DNA of 64,000 nt, taken from positions 60,159,362-60,223,361 of the forward strand of contig NC_030826.1 in assembly GCF_001704415.2 (NCBI RefSeq). Reading direction: 5' to 3'. Under the pieces are notes generated by a model. It did no database searches. It had not been told where the DNA came from and worked only from the letters and a program-made list of their open reading frames with translations. Both the position numbers and the translations under genes were made by a program. This document shows, one piece after another, positions 11,750 to 22,610 of this stretch (position 1 is the first letter of the stretch; every line of letters begins with the position of its first letter). The stretch comes from Capra hircus. Its lineage: Eukaryota > Chordata > Mammalia > Artiodactyla > Bovidae.

Positions 11750-12237
11750 ACACTGTTCTCTATAGCAGCTGCATTAATTTACAATTCCCACCAATAGAGC
11801 AGGAGGGTTTCCTCTTCTCCACACCTTCTCTAGAATTTACTATTTGCAGATTTTTTGACGATAGCCATTCTGACCGGTGTGAGGGCTCCCTAACTGCATT
11901 TTGGCTTGGCATTTCTCTAACAGCTAGTGATGTCGTGCACCTATTCACGTGCCTCTTGGGAACCTGTATCTCTGTTTTGGAGAAGTGTCTATTTACGTGC
12001 ACCACCATGTGTAAGCAAACAGCTTGTGGAAGCTGCTGTATAACCCGGGGAGCTCAGTTCAGTGCTCTGTGACGACCTACAGGGGTGGGGTGTAGAGGGG
12101 AGGGAGGCCCAAGAGGGAGGGGGGATATATGTGGACATATGGCTACTTCACATTGCTGTACAGCAGAAACTGGCACAACATTGCAAAGCAATGATACCCC
12201 AATAAAATTAATTAATTAAAAAAAATTTTAAAGCACT

Positions 12238-13099
12238 GTGGAGTTTAGCACAGGGCCTGGCCTCCCAAACACTATGAGTAAATGACAGCTAATACCACAG
12301 GTACTCAGTAAATCATTAATTTTTGTCATTTCTAATGACTGTATTACACAAGCACATTCTGATAGTCTTTGGTTATCATCAGGATGACAAAAATCAGGTT
12401 ACTCTTCTCCTTATCACTCCAATCAGGAAAAGTCAAATGAACAAGCCTTCATGCTGGCCAGATTCACAGCCTGAGAAAAATACATCTTTCAAACTCTCTC
12501 TCTGACACTTGTCTCTGTGTCACTGAGAATGTGATTGTTTGGAACAAATGTTCCCAAACTGACGATCCATCGAAATGAGGCTGTAAAAAGAATGTTTCGG
12601 GAGATCTTTCAGCACTTGCTTAGGTTCCTTTTTTTTTAAGAGTCTCAAAACTTTTTATCTAGAACACCTACTATGTGAGATCCTTTGACTGAATATTGGG
12701 TTGCAATTCTTAAAAAAGAGAGATAGATAAAACATATGATTAAAACCCTTGAGAAACAGTAAGTCTACTGAAGGAGACAAAAATCCATACAAATGCAAAC
12801 TACTTAGGAACACAGAACAGAAGAAGACCAAAGCCCAGAGGCTTTTAATATGGACACAATGTATGCTTTAGGAAAGATGGAATAAGAAGATTGACATTCT
12901 GTGTACACCAAATTGATGAACACTCTCGATGTCCATGGTTAAAAAAAAAAAAACAACAACAAAGAAATCTACCTGAAGACCTGGCGAAAGTCCCCTTGCC
13001 CGGCAGGGGACCCCAGTCTCTGAAACACTGGGCCCTGAAGCTTTGCGGTGAAATGCTGCCGACTGGGTTTGTCTGCGGCGTCTTCCTCAGCTGCTGCTG
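12238..13099. other. No recognised gene
   Basis: Unassigned, with some A/T runs. Possibly old LINE material around 12650-12800 ('aacacctactatgtgagatc'), but too diverged to name. Confidence 0.4.
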
Positions 13100-13270
13100 C
13101 TGTTATTCAGCTGCTGTGTCCAACCCCCGGCGACCCCATGGCCTGCGGCAGCCAGGCTCCCCCATCCTTCAGTGTGCCCCGAGTTTGCTCACTCATGTCC
13201 ACTGAGTCGGGGATGCCATCCAGCCATCTGTCCTCTGTCTTCCCCTTCTCTCATCCTCAGTCTTTCCCAC
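13100..13270 (-). mobile_element. BovB 3' tail fragment, antisense
   Basis: 'cagctgctgtgtccaacccc', 'cactgagtcggggatgccat' and 'ctcatcctcagtctttccca' are the antisense BovB tail. Diverged and short. Confidence 0.8.
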
Positions 13271-13329
13271 TTTCTTTTTCTACAAAATCTCTACTTCCAT
13301 GGATTCTGCAGCTATTAATGCATCTCTCA

Positions 13330-13805
13330 CTGCCGTGTTGCTGCAGACCTCTTTTCCTCACGGCGCTCATACCTCCCTGCTTATTCCCTAAGAGCTGCTG
13401 GTCTTCAAGGCTTCATCCTTGACAGTGATCTGTAGTCAATCTACATGCTCTCGTAGGGAAGAATTTTTCAACCAACGTCAATGCTTATGATTCCAAATTT
13501 ACATCACTGACCTGATCCTCTCACCCAGACTCTAGACCCTGTAGTTCTGTCTCCTGGATGCCTCCACTCAACGTTCCAAAATATTTAAGTTCAACTTGTC
13601 CAAGACAACACATCATTCATCTCTCTTTCCCAAACCCATCTTTGTATTTGCTGATCTTGGCCACTGACTTCAACACAGCTGTATGAACCAGAATTTTAGA
13701 AACCATCGTGGATTTCTGCTTCCTCTACACCTTCCTTAACTAACAGCCAGCAGACCCTAAACACTGTTGCAATCATCCCCTCCTGTCCAGGGTCACTGGT
13801 AACGT
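13330..13805 (+). mobile_element. L2 (CR1-group LINE) ORF-region fossil
   Basis: 'cagtgatctgtagtcaatct', 'gcttatgattccaaatttac' and 'ttcaacttgtccaagacaac' follow the L2 order upstream of its 3' end. Ancient, with no open frame of note. Confidence 0.55.
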
Positions 13806-13827
13806 CAGGGACTCACTGTTTTTCTTT

Positions 13828-14508
13828 TTTCACTCGAGTATAATTTCTTTGCAATGCTGTTTGTTTCTGCTGTACGACAATGTGAATCAGCTGTTTGTAT
13901 ACATTATGCCCACTCCCTCTTGAGCCTCCCTCTCTCCCTGCCCCCTCTTCCACCCCCTAGGTCATCACAGAGCACAGAGCTGAGCTCCATGAGCTGCAGA
14001 GCAGCTGCCCACTAGCTAGCTGTCTACACATCGTGGCATACACACGGCGGTACCACTCTCTCCATTTGCCCCAACCTCCCCTTCCCCCGCCTGTCCACAC
14101 GGCCATTCTGTACATCTGTGTCCCGATCCCTGCCCTTCAAATATGTTCATCTGTACCATTTTTCTAGATTCCACATATATGTGCTAATATATCTGGAATA
14201 TTAACAATATATGTGGAATATATATTGTTTTATATATAACAAATAAAACAAATATTGTTTTATTCCACAATCTATGTGGAATATATATTTGTTTTTCTCT
14301 CTCTGACTTACTTCACTCTCTGTATGACAGTCTCCAGGCTCATCTACATCTCTACAGATGACCCAATTTCATTCCTTTTTGTGGCTGAGTAATATTCCAT
14401 TGTATATCTGTATAACATCTTTTTTTCCATTCATCTGTCATTGGACATCTAGGCTGTTTTTATATATGTGTCCTTTTTGAATTATGGTTTTGTCAAGATA
14501 TATGAGCA
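13828..14508 (-). mobile_element. L1 3'-UTR/ORF2-end, antisense
   Basis: Long antisense artiodactyl L1 3' end: 'gtgaatcagctgtttgtata', 'gactccaggctcatctacat'-like blocks, 'ggctgagtaatattccattg', 'cattggacatctaggctg'. At 14160-14295 it carries an AT-rich local rearrangement with a direct repeat (copies start at 14210 and 14273). Confidence 0.85.
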
Positions 14509-15051
14509 GCAGTGGGATGGACAGCTACATGTAAAAGAGTGGAATTAGATCCCTACCTAACACTATACACAAAAAGGAACTCATTGCTTTTCTTACAAGG
14601 CAAGAGCTTAAATCTATCTTCTCCTTACCTCTCAGAGTATCCTTATTCTCATACATTAGCAAGAGTCAGCTTTGTAAAAGTCCAAATATGGCCAAGTAAT
14701 CCCCAGTTTATCCTCACAGATGATGCTCCAGTGATTCTCCTTCGTGCCCAGGGTAAACACCCAAGCTCCTGGCAATGATACACAAAGCGAATCATATCCC
14801 TCCACCATGCTCCATCACAAGGCTTATTCCTCAGAACTGCAGAACTTCTACGAAAATTTCACAAAGCTATTTTGTTTCCTCAGCCTAGAATTTGCAACCT
14901 TCTTCTTCCTGCTTGATTCACTCATCATCAACATGGCTGATCTGTGACTGTTTTTCTAGAATCATCTAAGTTACCATTCCCTCTGTGAAGCTTTTTCTAA
15001 CTGTTCCAGGTTGATTTAGAAGTGCCTGCTTTGAATAAGAATAAAAGATCA
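14509..15051. other. Possible L2 remnant, otherwise unassigned
   Basis: Patches such as 'ctcagcctagaatttgcaac' and 'tgaagctttttctaactgtt' are L2-like in plus order, but the match is weak. No gene is supported. Confidence 0.35.
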
Positions 15052-16255
15052 TCTCTCTCACAGGGAACTCTACTCAAGACTTTGTGATAAACCAGAATGG
15101 AAAAGAATATTGAAAAGAAACTGAATTACCTTGCTGTATGGCAAAAATTGAATGGTTTGCCTTGGAAACAAACAGAGATCATTCTGTCATTTTTGAGACT
15201 GCACCCTAGTACTGCAAGAAACCTATACGCAGGTGAAGAAGCAACAGTTAGAACCGGACATGGAACAATGGACCAGTTCCAAATTGGGAAAGGAGTACGT
15301 CAAGGCTGTATATTGTCACCCTGCTTATTTAACTTGTATGCAGAGTACATCATGCGAAATGCCAGACTGGATGAAGCATAAGCTGGAATCAAGATTGCTG
15401 GGAGAAATATCAACAACCTCAGATATGCAGATGACACCACCCTTATGGCAGAAAGTGAAGAGGAACTAAAGAGACTTTAGATGAAAGTGAAAGAGGAGAG
15501 TGAAAAAACTGGCTTAAAACTCAACATTCAGAAAACAAAGATCATGGCACCTGTTCCAATCACTTCATGGCAAATAGATGGGGAAACAATGGAAACAGTG
15601 ACAGACTATTTTCTTGGGCTTCAAAATCACTGCAGATGGTGACTGCAGCCATGAAATTAAAAGACGCTTGCTCCTTGGAAGAAAAGCTATGACAAACCTA
15701 GACAGCATATTAAAAAGCAGAGAAATTTATTTGCCAACAAAGGTCTGTCTAGTCAAAGCTTTGGTTTTTCCAGTGGTCATGTATGGATGTGAGAGTTGGA
15801 CTATAAAGAAAACTGAGCACTGAAGAACTGATGCTTTTGAACTGTGGTGTTAGAGGAGACTTTTCAGAGTCCCTTGGACTGCAAGGAGATCCAACCAGTC
15901 AATCCTAAAGGAAATCAGTCCTGAATATTCATTGGAAGGACTGATGCTGAAGCTCCAATACTTTGGCCACTTGATGTGAAAAACTGACTTATCAGAAAAG
16001 ACCCTGATGCTGGGAAAGACCGAAGGCAGGAGGAGAAGGGATGACAGAGGATTAGGTGGTTGGATGGCATCACCAACTCGATGGATATGAGTTTGAGCAA
16101 GCTCCAGGAGTTGCTGATGGACAGGGGAGCCTGGATTGCTGCGGTCCATGGGGTCACAAAGAATCGGACACGACTGAGCGACTGAACTGAGCTGATGGCA
16201 GAAATTAGTACAACATTGCAAATCAATTACACTTCAAAAATATTAAAGAAAAAGC
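15052..16255 (+). mobile_element. L1 3' end, split by BovB
   Basis: Left part 15052-15149 ('ctctcacagggaactctact', 'gaatggaaaagaatattga') and right part 16207-16255 ('agtacaacattgcaaatcaa' then an A-rich tail) are consecutive pieces of the L1 3' UTR, separated by a BovB insertion. Confidence 0.8.
15150..16194 (+). mobile_element. Internally deleted BovB in an L1 tail, with TSD
   Basis: An endonuclease-region block ('gtttgccttggaaacaaac' to about 15218) joins directly to the reverse-transcriptase region ('cctatacgcaggtgaagaag'), so the middle of the ORF is missing. The rest runs to 'cgactgaactgagctg'. Flanks atggcaaaaatt (15138-15149) and atggcagaaatt (16195-16206) are a 12-bp TSD with one mismatch. 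The YADD catalytic motif is still readable (codons for RYADDTT near 15420-15440), but stops break the frame. Confidence 0.9.
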
Positions 16256-17267
16256 TCACCTCTAAACCATGAAACTTTTTCAAAGACTCTAGTTTTTGCA
16301 GGACACTTCATCCAGAACAGCCCCTTTAAGGGGACCGGAAATCCCATCCACACTGCTTCCAGCATTTATCATTCTCTGCACTCTCCGCATGGCCCAGATT
16401 TGCAGACTGCAAACCGCAGTCCCACTTGCTGACTATCCCTCAAGGGAACAGGGGCATTTGCAAAATCCGGACAAACCTTGCAGAAAAGCTCAGGAGTGGC
16501 TGCCTATCTTTATCCCCCCAAGAAGGTGTGGGTCAACAGCTTGCTTCCTGTAGCCTAAAATTATGTGTCATGGTGAGCTTCCACACGTAATTCTTTTCCT
16601 GAATGATGTGTAATATTACATTCAAGAATAAGACCCAGTTCGTATCCACAAGGCAGAAGAGCGTGATGTCTGTCTCGCTTGACTCCGGAAGACAGCAGAA
16701 ACAGTTGGGAGGCACTAGAAAGGCAGGGGGTGCGAGGGGCCAGTCCGGAAAGCCCCTATAATAGTCGTAGGAGCTCCCTCACTGCAACCCTGACAAGGCA
16801 GAGAGCAGGAAACCATCCAAACCCAAGCTGGAGGTCTCTCTTTATCTGTCACAACTCTTCCAAATGCATGTGCTTTCCCAGCAAAGGAAGATTCTAACAA
16901 GCAGAAGCCTAGGACTCTGCGAAGATGAGCCTCACTGATCCAGCAGGTCGCCCGACAGCCCCAAGGGACACTAAGTCCACAGGAGAGCAAGTGCAGACAG
17001 TGGGGGGGGGGGGGGGGTGGGGGGGTTTACACCGTAGGAAGCAGAGGGGCCTCTGCACCTAGTGTCAGCGGTAGAGCCAGGGCTGCCTCCCTATCAAAGA
17101 CGCTAACCTGCTCCTTCCCAAAGCCTGATGAACACGATCTCTGGACTGCTGACTTCTGATGAAGATTCCGCATCCGTGGCCTTCCTGACCCTAAACTAGA
17201 CCACCTGGTCTCGTTGTAACCCAGACCTGCGCCAATGACATCCATGGCCTACCTCTTGCTGGTAAAC
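16256..17267. other. 1 kb without recognised repeats
   Basis: Unassigned apart from the G-run at 17002-17025. Open frames are under 95 codons and show no family. No splice or promoter pattern convinced me. Confidence 0.4.
17002..17025. repeat. Poly-G tract
   Basis: Twenty-three of 24 bases are G, with one T. It is a potential G-quadruplex on the plus strand and a likely site of replication slippage or assembly error. Confidence 0.95.
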
Positions 17268-17454
17268 CTGAAGAATCATGTCCGATTCTGTGCGACCCCA
17301 TGGACTGTAGCCTGCCTGCCCATGGGATTTTCCAGCAAGAATACTGGGTGGGTAGCCATGCCCTTCTCCACGGGATCTTCCCGACCCAGGGATGGAACCC
17401 AGGTCTCCTGCACTGCAGGTGGATTCTTTACCGTGTGAGCTGCCCAGGAAGCCC
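17268..17454 (-). mobile_element. Bov-tA SINE, antisense
   Basis: 'gtccgattctgtgcgacccc', 'tccagcaagaatactgggtg' and the tRNA-like end 'gtgagctgcccaggaagccc'. Slightly 5' shortened. Confidence 0.92.
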
Positions 17455-18054
17455 ATAAACCTAACTCCTGCTGGTTCCCACCCTCCCCCTCAGACCCCTG
17501 TCCTCGTCCAGCAGGCAGCAGGCTCCTCCCTCCTAAACCGAAGTGCTTGCTGTTCTGGTACCGCCACTCAGCCCGCAAGATGAACGTCCAAAGCCAGCCT
17601 TTCCTCTGCCATTGAATTCAGATAAAGCAAAAGGCATTAATTAGATCATGCTCCAAACACCAGCTTTCATACTCCGGGATAGATTTAGGGTTCCTGGAAA
17701 TGAGAAGCTAACAATAACAGCGGCTCGGGCCAGGGAAGGGCGGCCCAGGGATGGACTCCCACCCACAGGCGCTGCCCGGAGGCTCAGCACACAACAGCCC
17801 AGACCCACCTCCACCTCTGCTCCCAAGCTGTCCAGCCCCATCCTGACCCTCAGCGCCTCTGGCCGGGATCGGCCGGCCCTGAGTTTTCTGCGAACAGCGA
17901 TGAGGAGAAGGGAACACTCTGTCCCAGCGATCCGTGGCAGGCATGGGTTTTTGCCCTTGGCAACTTCCTTAGATGGCTGAAAGATTTAAAGACTCCAGCC
18001 GAGTGCACTGCTCTGGCTTCCCCCTTTCTCAGAACCCCTTCTCTACAGCCCGAC
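17455..18054. other. No recognised gene
   Basis: GC-moderate DNA with overlapping open frames of 60-110 codons on both strands. These follow base composition and no frame is preferred. Confidence 0.4.
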
Positions 18055-18290
18055 CTCTGGTTTCCGTCCCCGGCACTCCAGTAACACTGCCCTTTCCAAG
18101 GTCATCAGCAACCTCGTCCTGAATAAATCTCAAGACAGGTTCTCTGCGCTCATCCTCCTTCACCACACCCTCCTTCCTAAAAGGCCCTCGTGTCTTCCCT
18201 CAAACTGCGGGCTCGTTTTTCCGGACTTGCCGCCTTTCTGCCAACTCTTTCCAACTCATCTCCCCTGACACTTCCGAGCGGTGGCGGTCC
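18055..18290 (+). mobile_element. L2 ORF-region fossil
   Basis: 'ctttccaaggtcatcagcaa', 'cctcgtcctgaataaatctc' and 'tgcgctcatcctccttcacc' follow the L2 ORF order. Highly diverged. Confidence 0.5.
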
Positions 18291-18297
18291 CGCTAAA

Positions 18298-18419
18298 TGT
18301 TACCCTTCTCCTCTTCCTCCTCCGTCTCTTCCCTCCTTTCCTTCCCCTCCTCCTCCGCCTTCTTCCTCCTCCTCTTTCTCTTCTCCTTCTTGCTCCTCCT
18401 CTGCTTCCTCTTTTTCTAC
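18298..18419. repeat. Pyrimidine-rich tract
   Basis: About 120 bp that is almost entirely C and T (TCC/TTC-rich). Such polypurine-polypyrimidine DNA can form triplex (H-DNA) structures. Leucine- and serine-rich frames across it are shadows. Confidence 0.93.
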
Positions 18420-18860
18420 ATACTCACACCCTCAGTACTCGCTTCTGCTGCAGGACCACTCAGAACTCCCCAGAGGAATGTTCACCCTCAGCTGTGACAA
18501 GCTCCGGGCACCACCACAGTCCTCTCCTTTGGCCTCTGGGCTACAATCCTGACCTGCCCCTCCTCAGGACGGGGCAAATCCCAGAAAAGAAAAAACACCT
18601 TTTGTTTGGAGATCCATGAATCTACCTCTCTAACGCTGTCTCTTTGAACCTCAAGATCAATGTTTGGCTTGAAAATGAACTTCGGAGCCTGGCTGATGTA
18701 AATTCCCTTCCTGTCCTTTAGTTCCATCAGGCTAAAATTGATGCTGACCCTGAAGTGTCCCCCTCAAAGCTCCTTCCAAACTGTTTGCCTCAGTCCCGTT
18801 GCTTTCTGCTTCTTAGCTTTAAACTTGGCACCGCCCTCTTGACTTGACAACATTCACTGA
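18420..18860. other. No recognised gene
   Basis: Unassigned sequence between the pyrimidine tract and a SINE fragment. Confidence 0.4.
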
Positions 18861-18975
18861 ATAGTGGATTGCCATTTCTTACTCCAACCTTCCAGACCCA
18901 GGGATCGAACCCGAGTCTCTTGTATCTCCTGCGTTGGCAGGGGGACTCTCTACCACTACTGCCACCTGGGAAGTC
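18861..18975 (-). mobile_element. Bov-tA SINE fragment, antisense
   Basis: Keeps the tRNA-related half: 'agtggattgccatttcttac' to 'actgccacctgggaagtc'. A short insertion duplicates the 'tctcttgtatctcctgcg' part. Confidence 0.85.
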
Positions 18976-19428
18976 TCCCTATTACATCATCCAGGGGCAG
19001 AAAGATGCCTGCAAGAGAGCCCTTGTTCTCACTGAAGGGGTGAAGTAGGCTCAGCTTATGCAGAGGTACAGACAATGATCAGGGTTTAGAAAGTGGTTTA
19101 CAGATGCTACGATGAGGGGGTAACAGGAGGAACTGACCACGTCCCGAGGTTCAGGGGAAAGGGTGTGCATCAGCTGAGGTTTGAAAGCTGAGAAGCAGCC
19201 CACCGTCACAGAGTCTAGTGGGAAGGACATTCCAGGAAGCAGACATGGAGTGTGCGGCGGTCCTGGACCGAGAGGAATCTTGATGCATTTGAGGGTCAGA
19301 GGAAAAGGCCAGGACGACTGAACTGCAGAGAGTGGGCTCAGGCTTACAATGAGCTGGATTCGAATCAAGAAGGACATCGTGGAGCTGAGAATATCCATCT
19401 TCATCTCCCCTTACAAAGATATTACAAA
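18976..19428. other. Unassigned, possible ancient repeat
   Basis: Blocks such as 'aggacattccaggaagcaga' and 'ttgagggtcagaggaaaagg' resemble a widespread ancient mammalian repeat (CR1/L3-like). I cannot assign it with confidence. Confidence 0.35.
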
Positions 19429-19626
19429 GGCTTCCCTGGTGGCTCAGCAGTAAAGAATCTGGCTGCAATGCAGGAGACACAGGTCTGATCCCTGGGTCAA
19501 GAAGATCCCCTCGAGAAGGAAATGGCAACCCATTCTTGCCTGGAGAATCCCTCGGACAGAGGAGCCTGGGGCGGGTGGTGCAGCCCATGGGGTCGCAGAG
19601 AGTCTGACGCGACTGAGGGACTGAGC
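19429..19626 (+). mobile_element. Bov-tA SINE
   Basis: Sense copy: 'ggcttccctggtggctcagc', then 'ggagaaggaaatgg'-type core, ending 'gcgactgagggactgagcc'. Confidence 0.92.
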
Positions 19627-19741
19627 CAGCACTGCCACACGGCTGTCCCCTTTAAGAATTTCACGGGAGTGCAGCTGATTCGCAGTGCATGCCAGTCTCA
19701 GGAGTGCACAGAGTGGCTCATTACACACACGTGTATCTCTG

Positions 19742-20365
19742 CTTTTTCAAGTTCTTTTCCCATTTATTTTACTATAGAATATTCAGTAGACTTCCCGGTG
19801 CTATCCATTAGGCCATTTTTGATTATCTATCTTATTTTAAATTTACTTTTTACTGGAGTACCGTTGTACAATGTTGTGTTAGCTTTGGTTGTAAAGTGAA
19901 TCGGTTTGATATACACACATGCCCTCTCTCTTTTAGATTCTTTTCCCATGTAGGTCATTGCAGAGTGCTGAGTCGTTCCCTGTGCTATATGGTGGGTCCT
20001 TATTAGCTCTCTGTTTTATATACAGTAACGTGTATATGAGAGAAGGCAATGACACCCCAGTCCAGTACTCTTGCCTGGAAAATCCCATGGATGGAGGATC
20101 CTGGTGGGCTGCAGTCCATGGGGTCGCTAAGAGTCGGACATGACTGAGCGACTTCACTTTCACTTTTCACTTTCATGCATTGGAGAAGGAAATGGCAACC
20201 TGCTCCAGTGTTCTTGCCTGGAGAATCCCAGGGGCTGGGGAGCCTGGAGGGCTGCCGTCTATGGGGTCGCACAGAGTCGGACACAACTGAAGCGACTTAG
20301 CAGCAGCAGCAGCCTGTATACGTCCATCTCAGTCTCCCAGTTCACCCCTCCCCCACTACCCCCTA
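19742..20365 (-). mobile_element. L1 3'-UTR, antisense, split by BOV-A2
   Basis: 'tttttactggagtaccgttg', 'taggtcattgcagagtgctg' and 'ctccctatgtg'-class blocks lie left of the SINE, and 'gtccatctcagtctcccagt' right of it. The two halves are consecutive in L1 order. A second partial L1 patch (19750-19800) repeats the 'ttcttttcccat' block. Confidence 0.8.
20039..20314 (+). mobile_element. BOV-A2 dimeric SINE inside L1
   Basis: Two Bov-A monomers joined by 'cacttttcactttcatgcat', ending 'gacttagcagcagcagcagc'. Short flanks tgtatatg (20031-20038) and tgtatacg (20315-20322) are consistent with a TSD. Confidence 0.94.
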
Positions 20366-20675
20366 GGGGGCAATGTCTTCTGCATCTTCAGTGACTTTAA
20401 TCTTGACGTGACCAGAGTCGCCGTGAATGCAGAAGACACGGTGCTGGGTGGGGAGAGACGCTCAGGAACCGGCCAGGGGGCACAGCGGCTCCTTGAAGGA
20501 GCACAGTCAGTGGGAGGGATCATGACCCGTCTGTCAAGCAAGACTTGGCACCTCTCCCCTGATGTGGAAAGATTAAGCCATCTCTAGAAACTGCAATCGA
20601 GATCTCCAACTTTCTCTCTGCCACATATTTCCCTGATGATTTTCCCAAGAACTCCTTCCGTAAGACTCTCGTGGA
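20366..20675. other. No recognised gene
   Basis: About 310 bp of unassigned DNA. Confidence 0.4.
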
Positions 20676-20865
20676 GGGACTTCCCTGGAGGTTCCTGGTT
20701 CAGATGTCACCCTCAAAGCTGGTGGTGCAGGTTTGATCCCTGGTCAGGGAGATAAGATCCCACGTCTCACGGCCAAAAACTCAAAACATCAAACAGAAGC
20801 AATATGGTAACAAATTCAATAAAGGCTTTTAAAATGGTCCACATCAAAAACAAGAAACAAAAAAA
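20676..20865 (+). mobile_element. CHR-type tRNA SINE, short form with long tail
   Basis: 'gggacttccctggaggttcc', 'caggtttgatccctggtcag', then the characteristic tail 'ggtaacaaattcaataaag' and 'atggtccacatcaaaaac'. The same tail recurs at 48232-48440. Confidence 0.85.
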
Positions 20866-22234
20866 AAAACTCTAGAAAAAAATTCCTATGGAAATACTAA
20901 ATCATAATTACACAAAAATCCTAAAAGAACAGGCTATACGCAAAGATGTCATTGCTGCTACCTGGCTTGACCTTGCAAATGGTCATCCCCACTGGGGAGA
21001 GGAACCCACATGAAAAAAGCAGGCTCTTGGGTCCGTGTTCTCATATAATGCAAACGCAACCACAATAACAAGGGTTGCCACACCTTACAAATGCGGGAAA
21101 CAGCCAGACTGGCGAGAAAGCCTCTGGGAAAAGGGTGGTAGAGTCCGCTCACCCCAGGCCGCGTGAGACAGGCTTGAGGCTGCCCTCCACCCCAGCTCGG
21201 AGGGACAGGTCGTTTCAGGTTTCAGCAAGCCCAGTCCGGTCACAGGCAGCAAACAGCACAGTCAGAAGGAGCAAGTGACTCTGCCGCCTGTGTGCATGTG
21301 TTGGCCCTATAGCGGGGTCGACCAGATGCCAGCTGGCAGTCAAGCTGAAACTCCCTTCTTAAAGAGAAACCAGCACGCCCTTTACATAGATCAGAATCCT
21401 TCCTTCTGGTTTAAGCCCCCACCCCCCAGAAAACCATCCTGGGCTTTGCAAACCTAAGTAAAACACAGCCCTCCCCTCACCCCGCCGACTTCCCTGCCCT
21501 CCCCAGCAGGCATCTGCAAATCCCTCCTGGGCACAGATGCAAAACACTTGCCAATCCTCCTCTGGGAGATTTGTGGGGCAACCAGCCAACTGGCTGCCCG
21601 CAGGTTATTCACACTGCAATAGGAAACAAATTTCTTGCCGCAGTTATCCTTCCATGTCGACTGTTTACCCCAGGAATAAACTAATTGCTGCTGTCAGACA
21701 CCCTTTCCCACACTGCCCAGCACACATCTGTAAATTCCAAGAGGGACGGGGGCGAGCCAGTTGCCAGTTGGCTTCTGGAAGGGAATGGCGATTGGCCAAC
21801 TGGAAGCCAGTTTATTATTCATGGTGGAAGAGAACTTGAACTTCTTATTGCAAATACCCTGCGTGCTTCAGCATTTGCCTTTGAAGTACACAGCTTGGAC
21901 CTTAATTTGTAATAAGCCCGTGTTTACTGCTGGCTGTGGACTGGTTGTAGAGACATAGAAAAGGGAAGACAATATCATACCTCACATATTTACCAAATAC
22001 CTACGAAATGCCAGGTGGCTTGGTGGACGCTGACAACTGGACATGAGAGTTTTTTGATTCTTAGAGGAATTCTCAGAAGTGGGGTAGAATCGATGCTCTC
22101 CGTTGTTGCCAACTATCAGACCTGTAAGCGCAGTTTTGTTCCAAATACTCACTCAATTTCTCTTCCTTACACCTTCATCATCAGGACTGGGGGTCTCACC
22201 AAGGTTTTATATGGTGCTTGACAAGAGCATCTTC
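20866..22234. other. Repeat-poor island, 1.4 kb
   Basis: No transposon was recognised here although the window is repeat-dense. No coding frame is convincing. The right half contains clustered CAGTTG/CAACTG motifs listed separately. Confidence 0.5.
21550..21915. promoter_or_regulatory. Candidate regulatory element (motif cluster)
   Basis: Four CAGTTG/CAACTG sites (21587, 21758, 21765, 21797; E-box- or Myb-like) sit within 220 bp. A 9-bp inverted repeat pairs ccagttggc (21764-21772) with gccaactgg (21795-21803). The motifs and lack of repeats are seen. Regulatory function is inference. Confidence 0.28.
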
Positions 22235-22610
22235 TGAACTAGCTCACCTTCAGAAGGCCTATGCTCTTGCGCCTTTGAACAAACTGTTGTTGTTATTCTT
22301 TAGTCACGAAGTTGGGTCTGACTCTTTCCAACCTCGTGGACTACAGCCCTCCCGGCTCCTCTGTCCATGGGATTTCCCAGGCAAGAATGCTGGAGTGGGT
22401 TGCCATGCCCTCCTCCAGCCACTCTTCGCAGCCCAAGCACTGAGCCCATATCTCCTGTCCTGGCAGACTGTTTACCAAGGAGCCACCAGGGAGGCCCCAC
22501 GAACAAACTATGGTTTCTGCCTAGAAGGCCTCTCTTCTGCTTCTCTGATTATGAAAAGCATAGCAAACCTCTGAAGACCCAGCCCAAGGTGGTCTACTGT
22601 ACCTTCATCC
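22235..22610 (+). mobile_element. L2 fossil split by Bov-tA
   Basis: Left 'ctatgctcttgcgcctttga' and right 'tctgcctagaaggcctctct' with 'ctctgaagacccagcccaag' are consecutive in the L2 3' region. Confidence 0.55.
22286..22500 (-). mobile_element. Bov-tA SINE, antisense, with TSD
   Basis: Antisense copy starting at a GTT-rich tail ('gttgttgttattctttagtc') and ending 'ggagccaccagggaggcccc'. The 9-bp gaacaaact flanks it at 22277-22285 and 22501-22509. Confidence 0.93.

Larger units (their letters stand above)
11177..12225 (+). mobile_element. L1 with 5' inversion (twin-primed)
   Basis: From 11177 to about 11994 the sequence is L1 ORF2-end/3'-UTR in antisense ('tttctctgggtataagctca', 'cattctgaccggtgtgaggg'). 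From about 11995 it switches to the sense 3' end ('gggagctcagttcagtgctc', 'acagcagaaactggcacaac', A-rich tail). Matching flanks at 11168-11176 and 12229-12237 (taaagcact) support one insertion with an inverted 5' part. Two SINEs later landed inside. Confidence 0.72.

Noticed and set aside
18190..18619. Leucine- and serine-rich frames resembling a membrane protein
   Set aside because: They come from translating the polypyrimidine tract; hydrophobicity follows from CTT/CTC codons.
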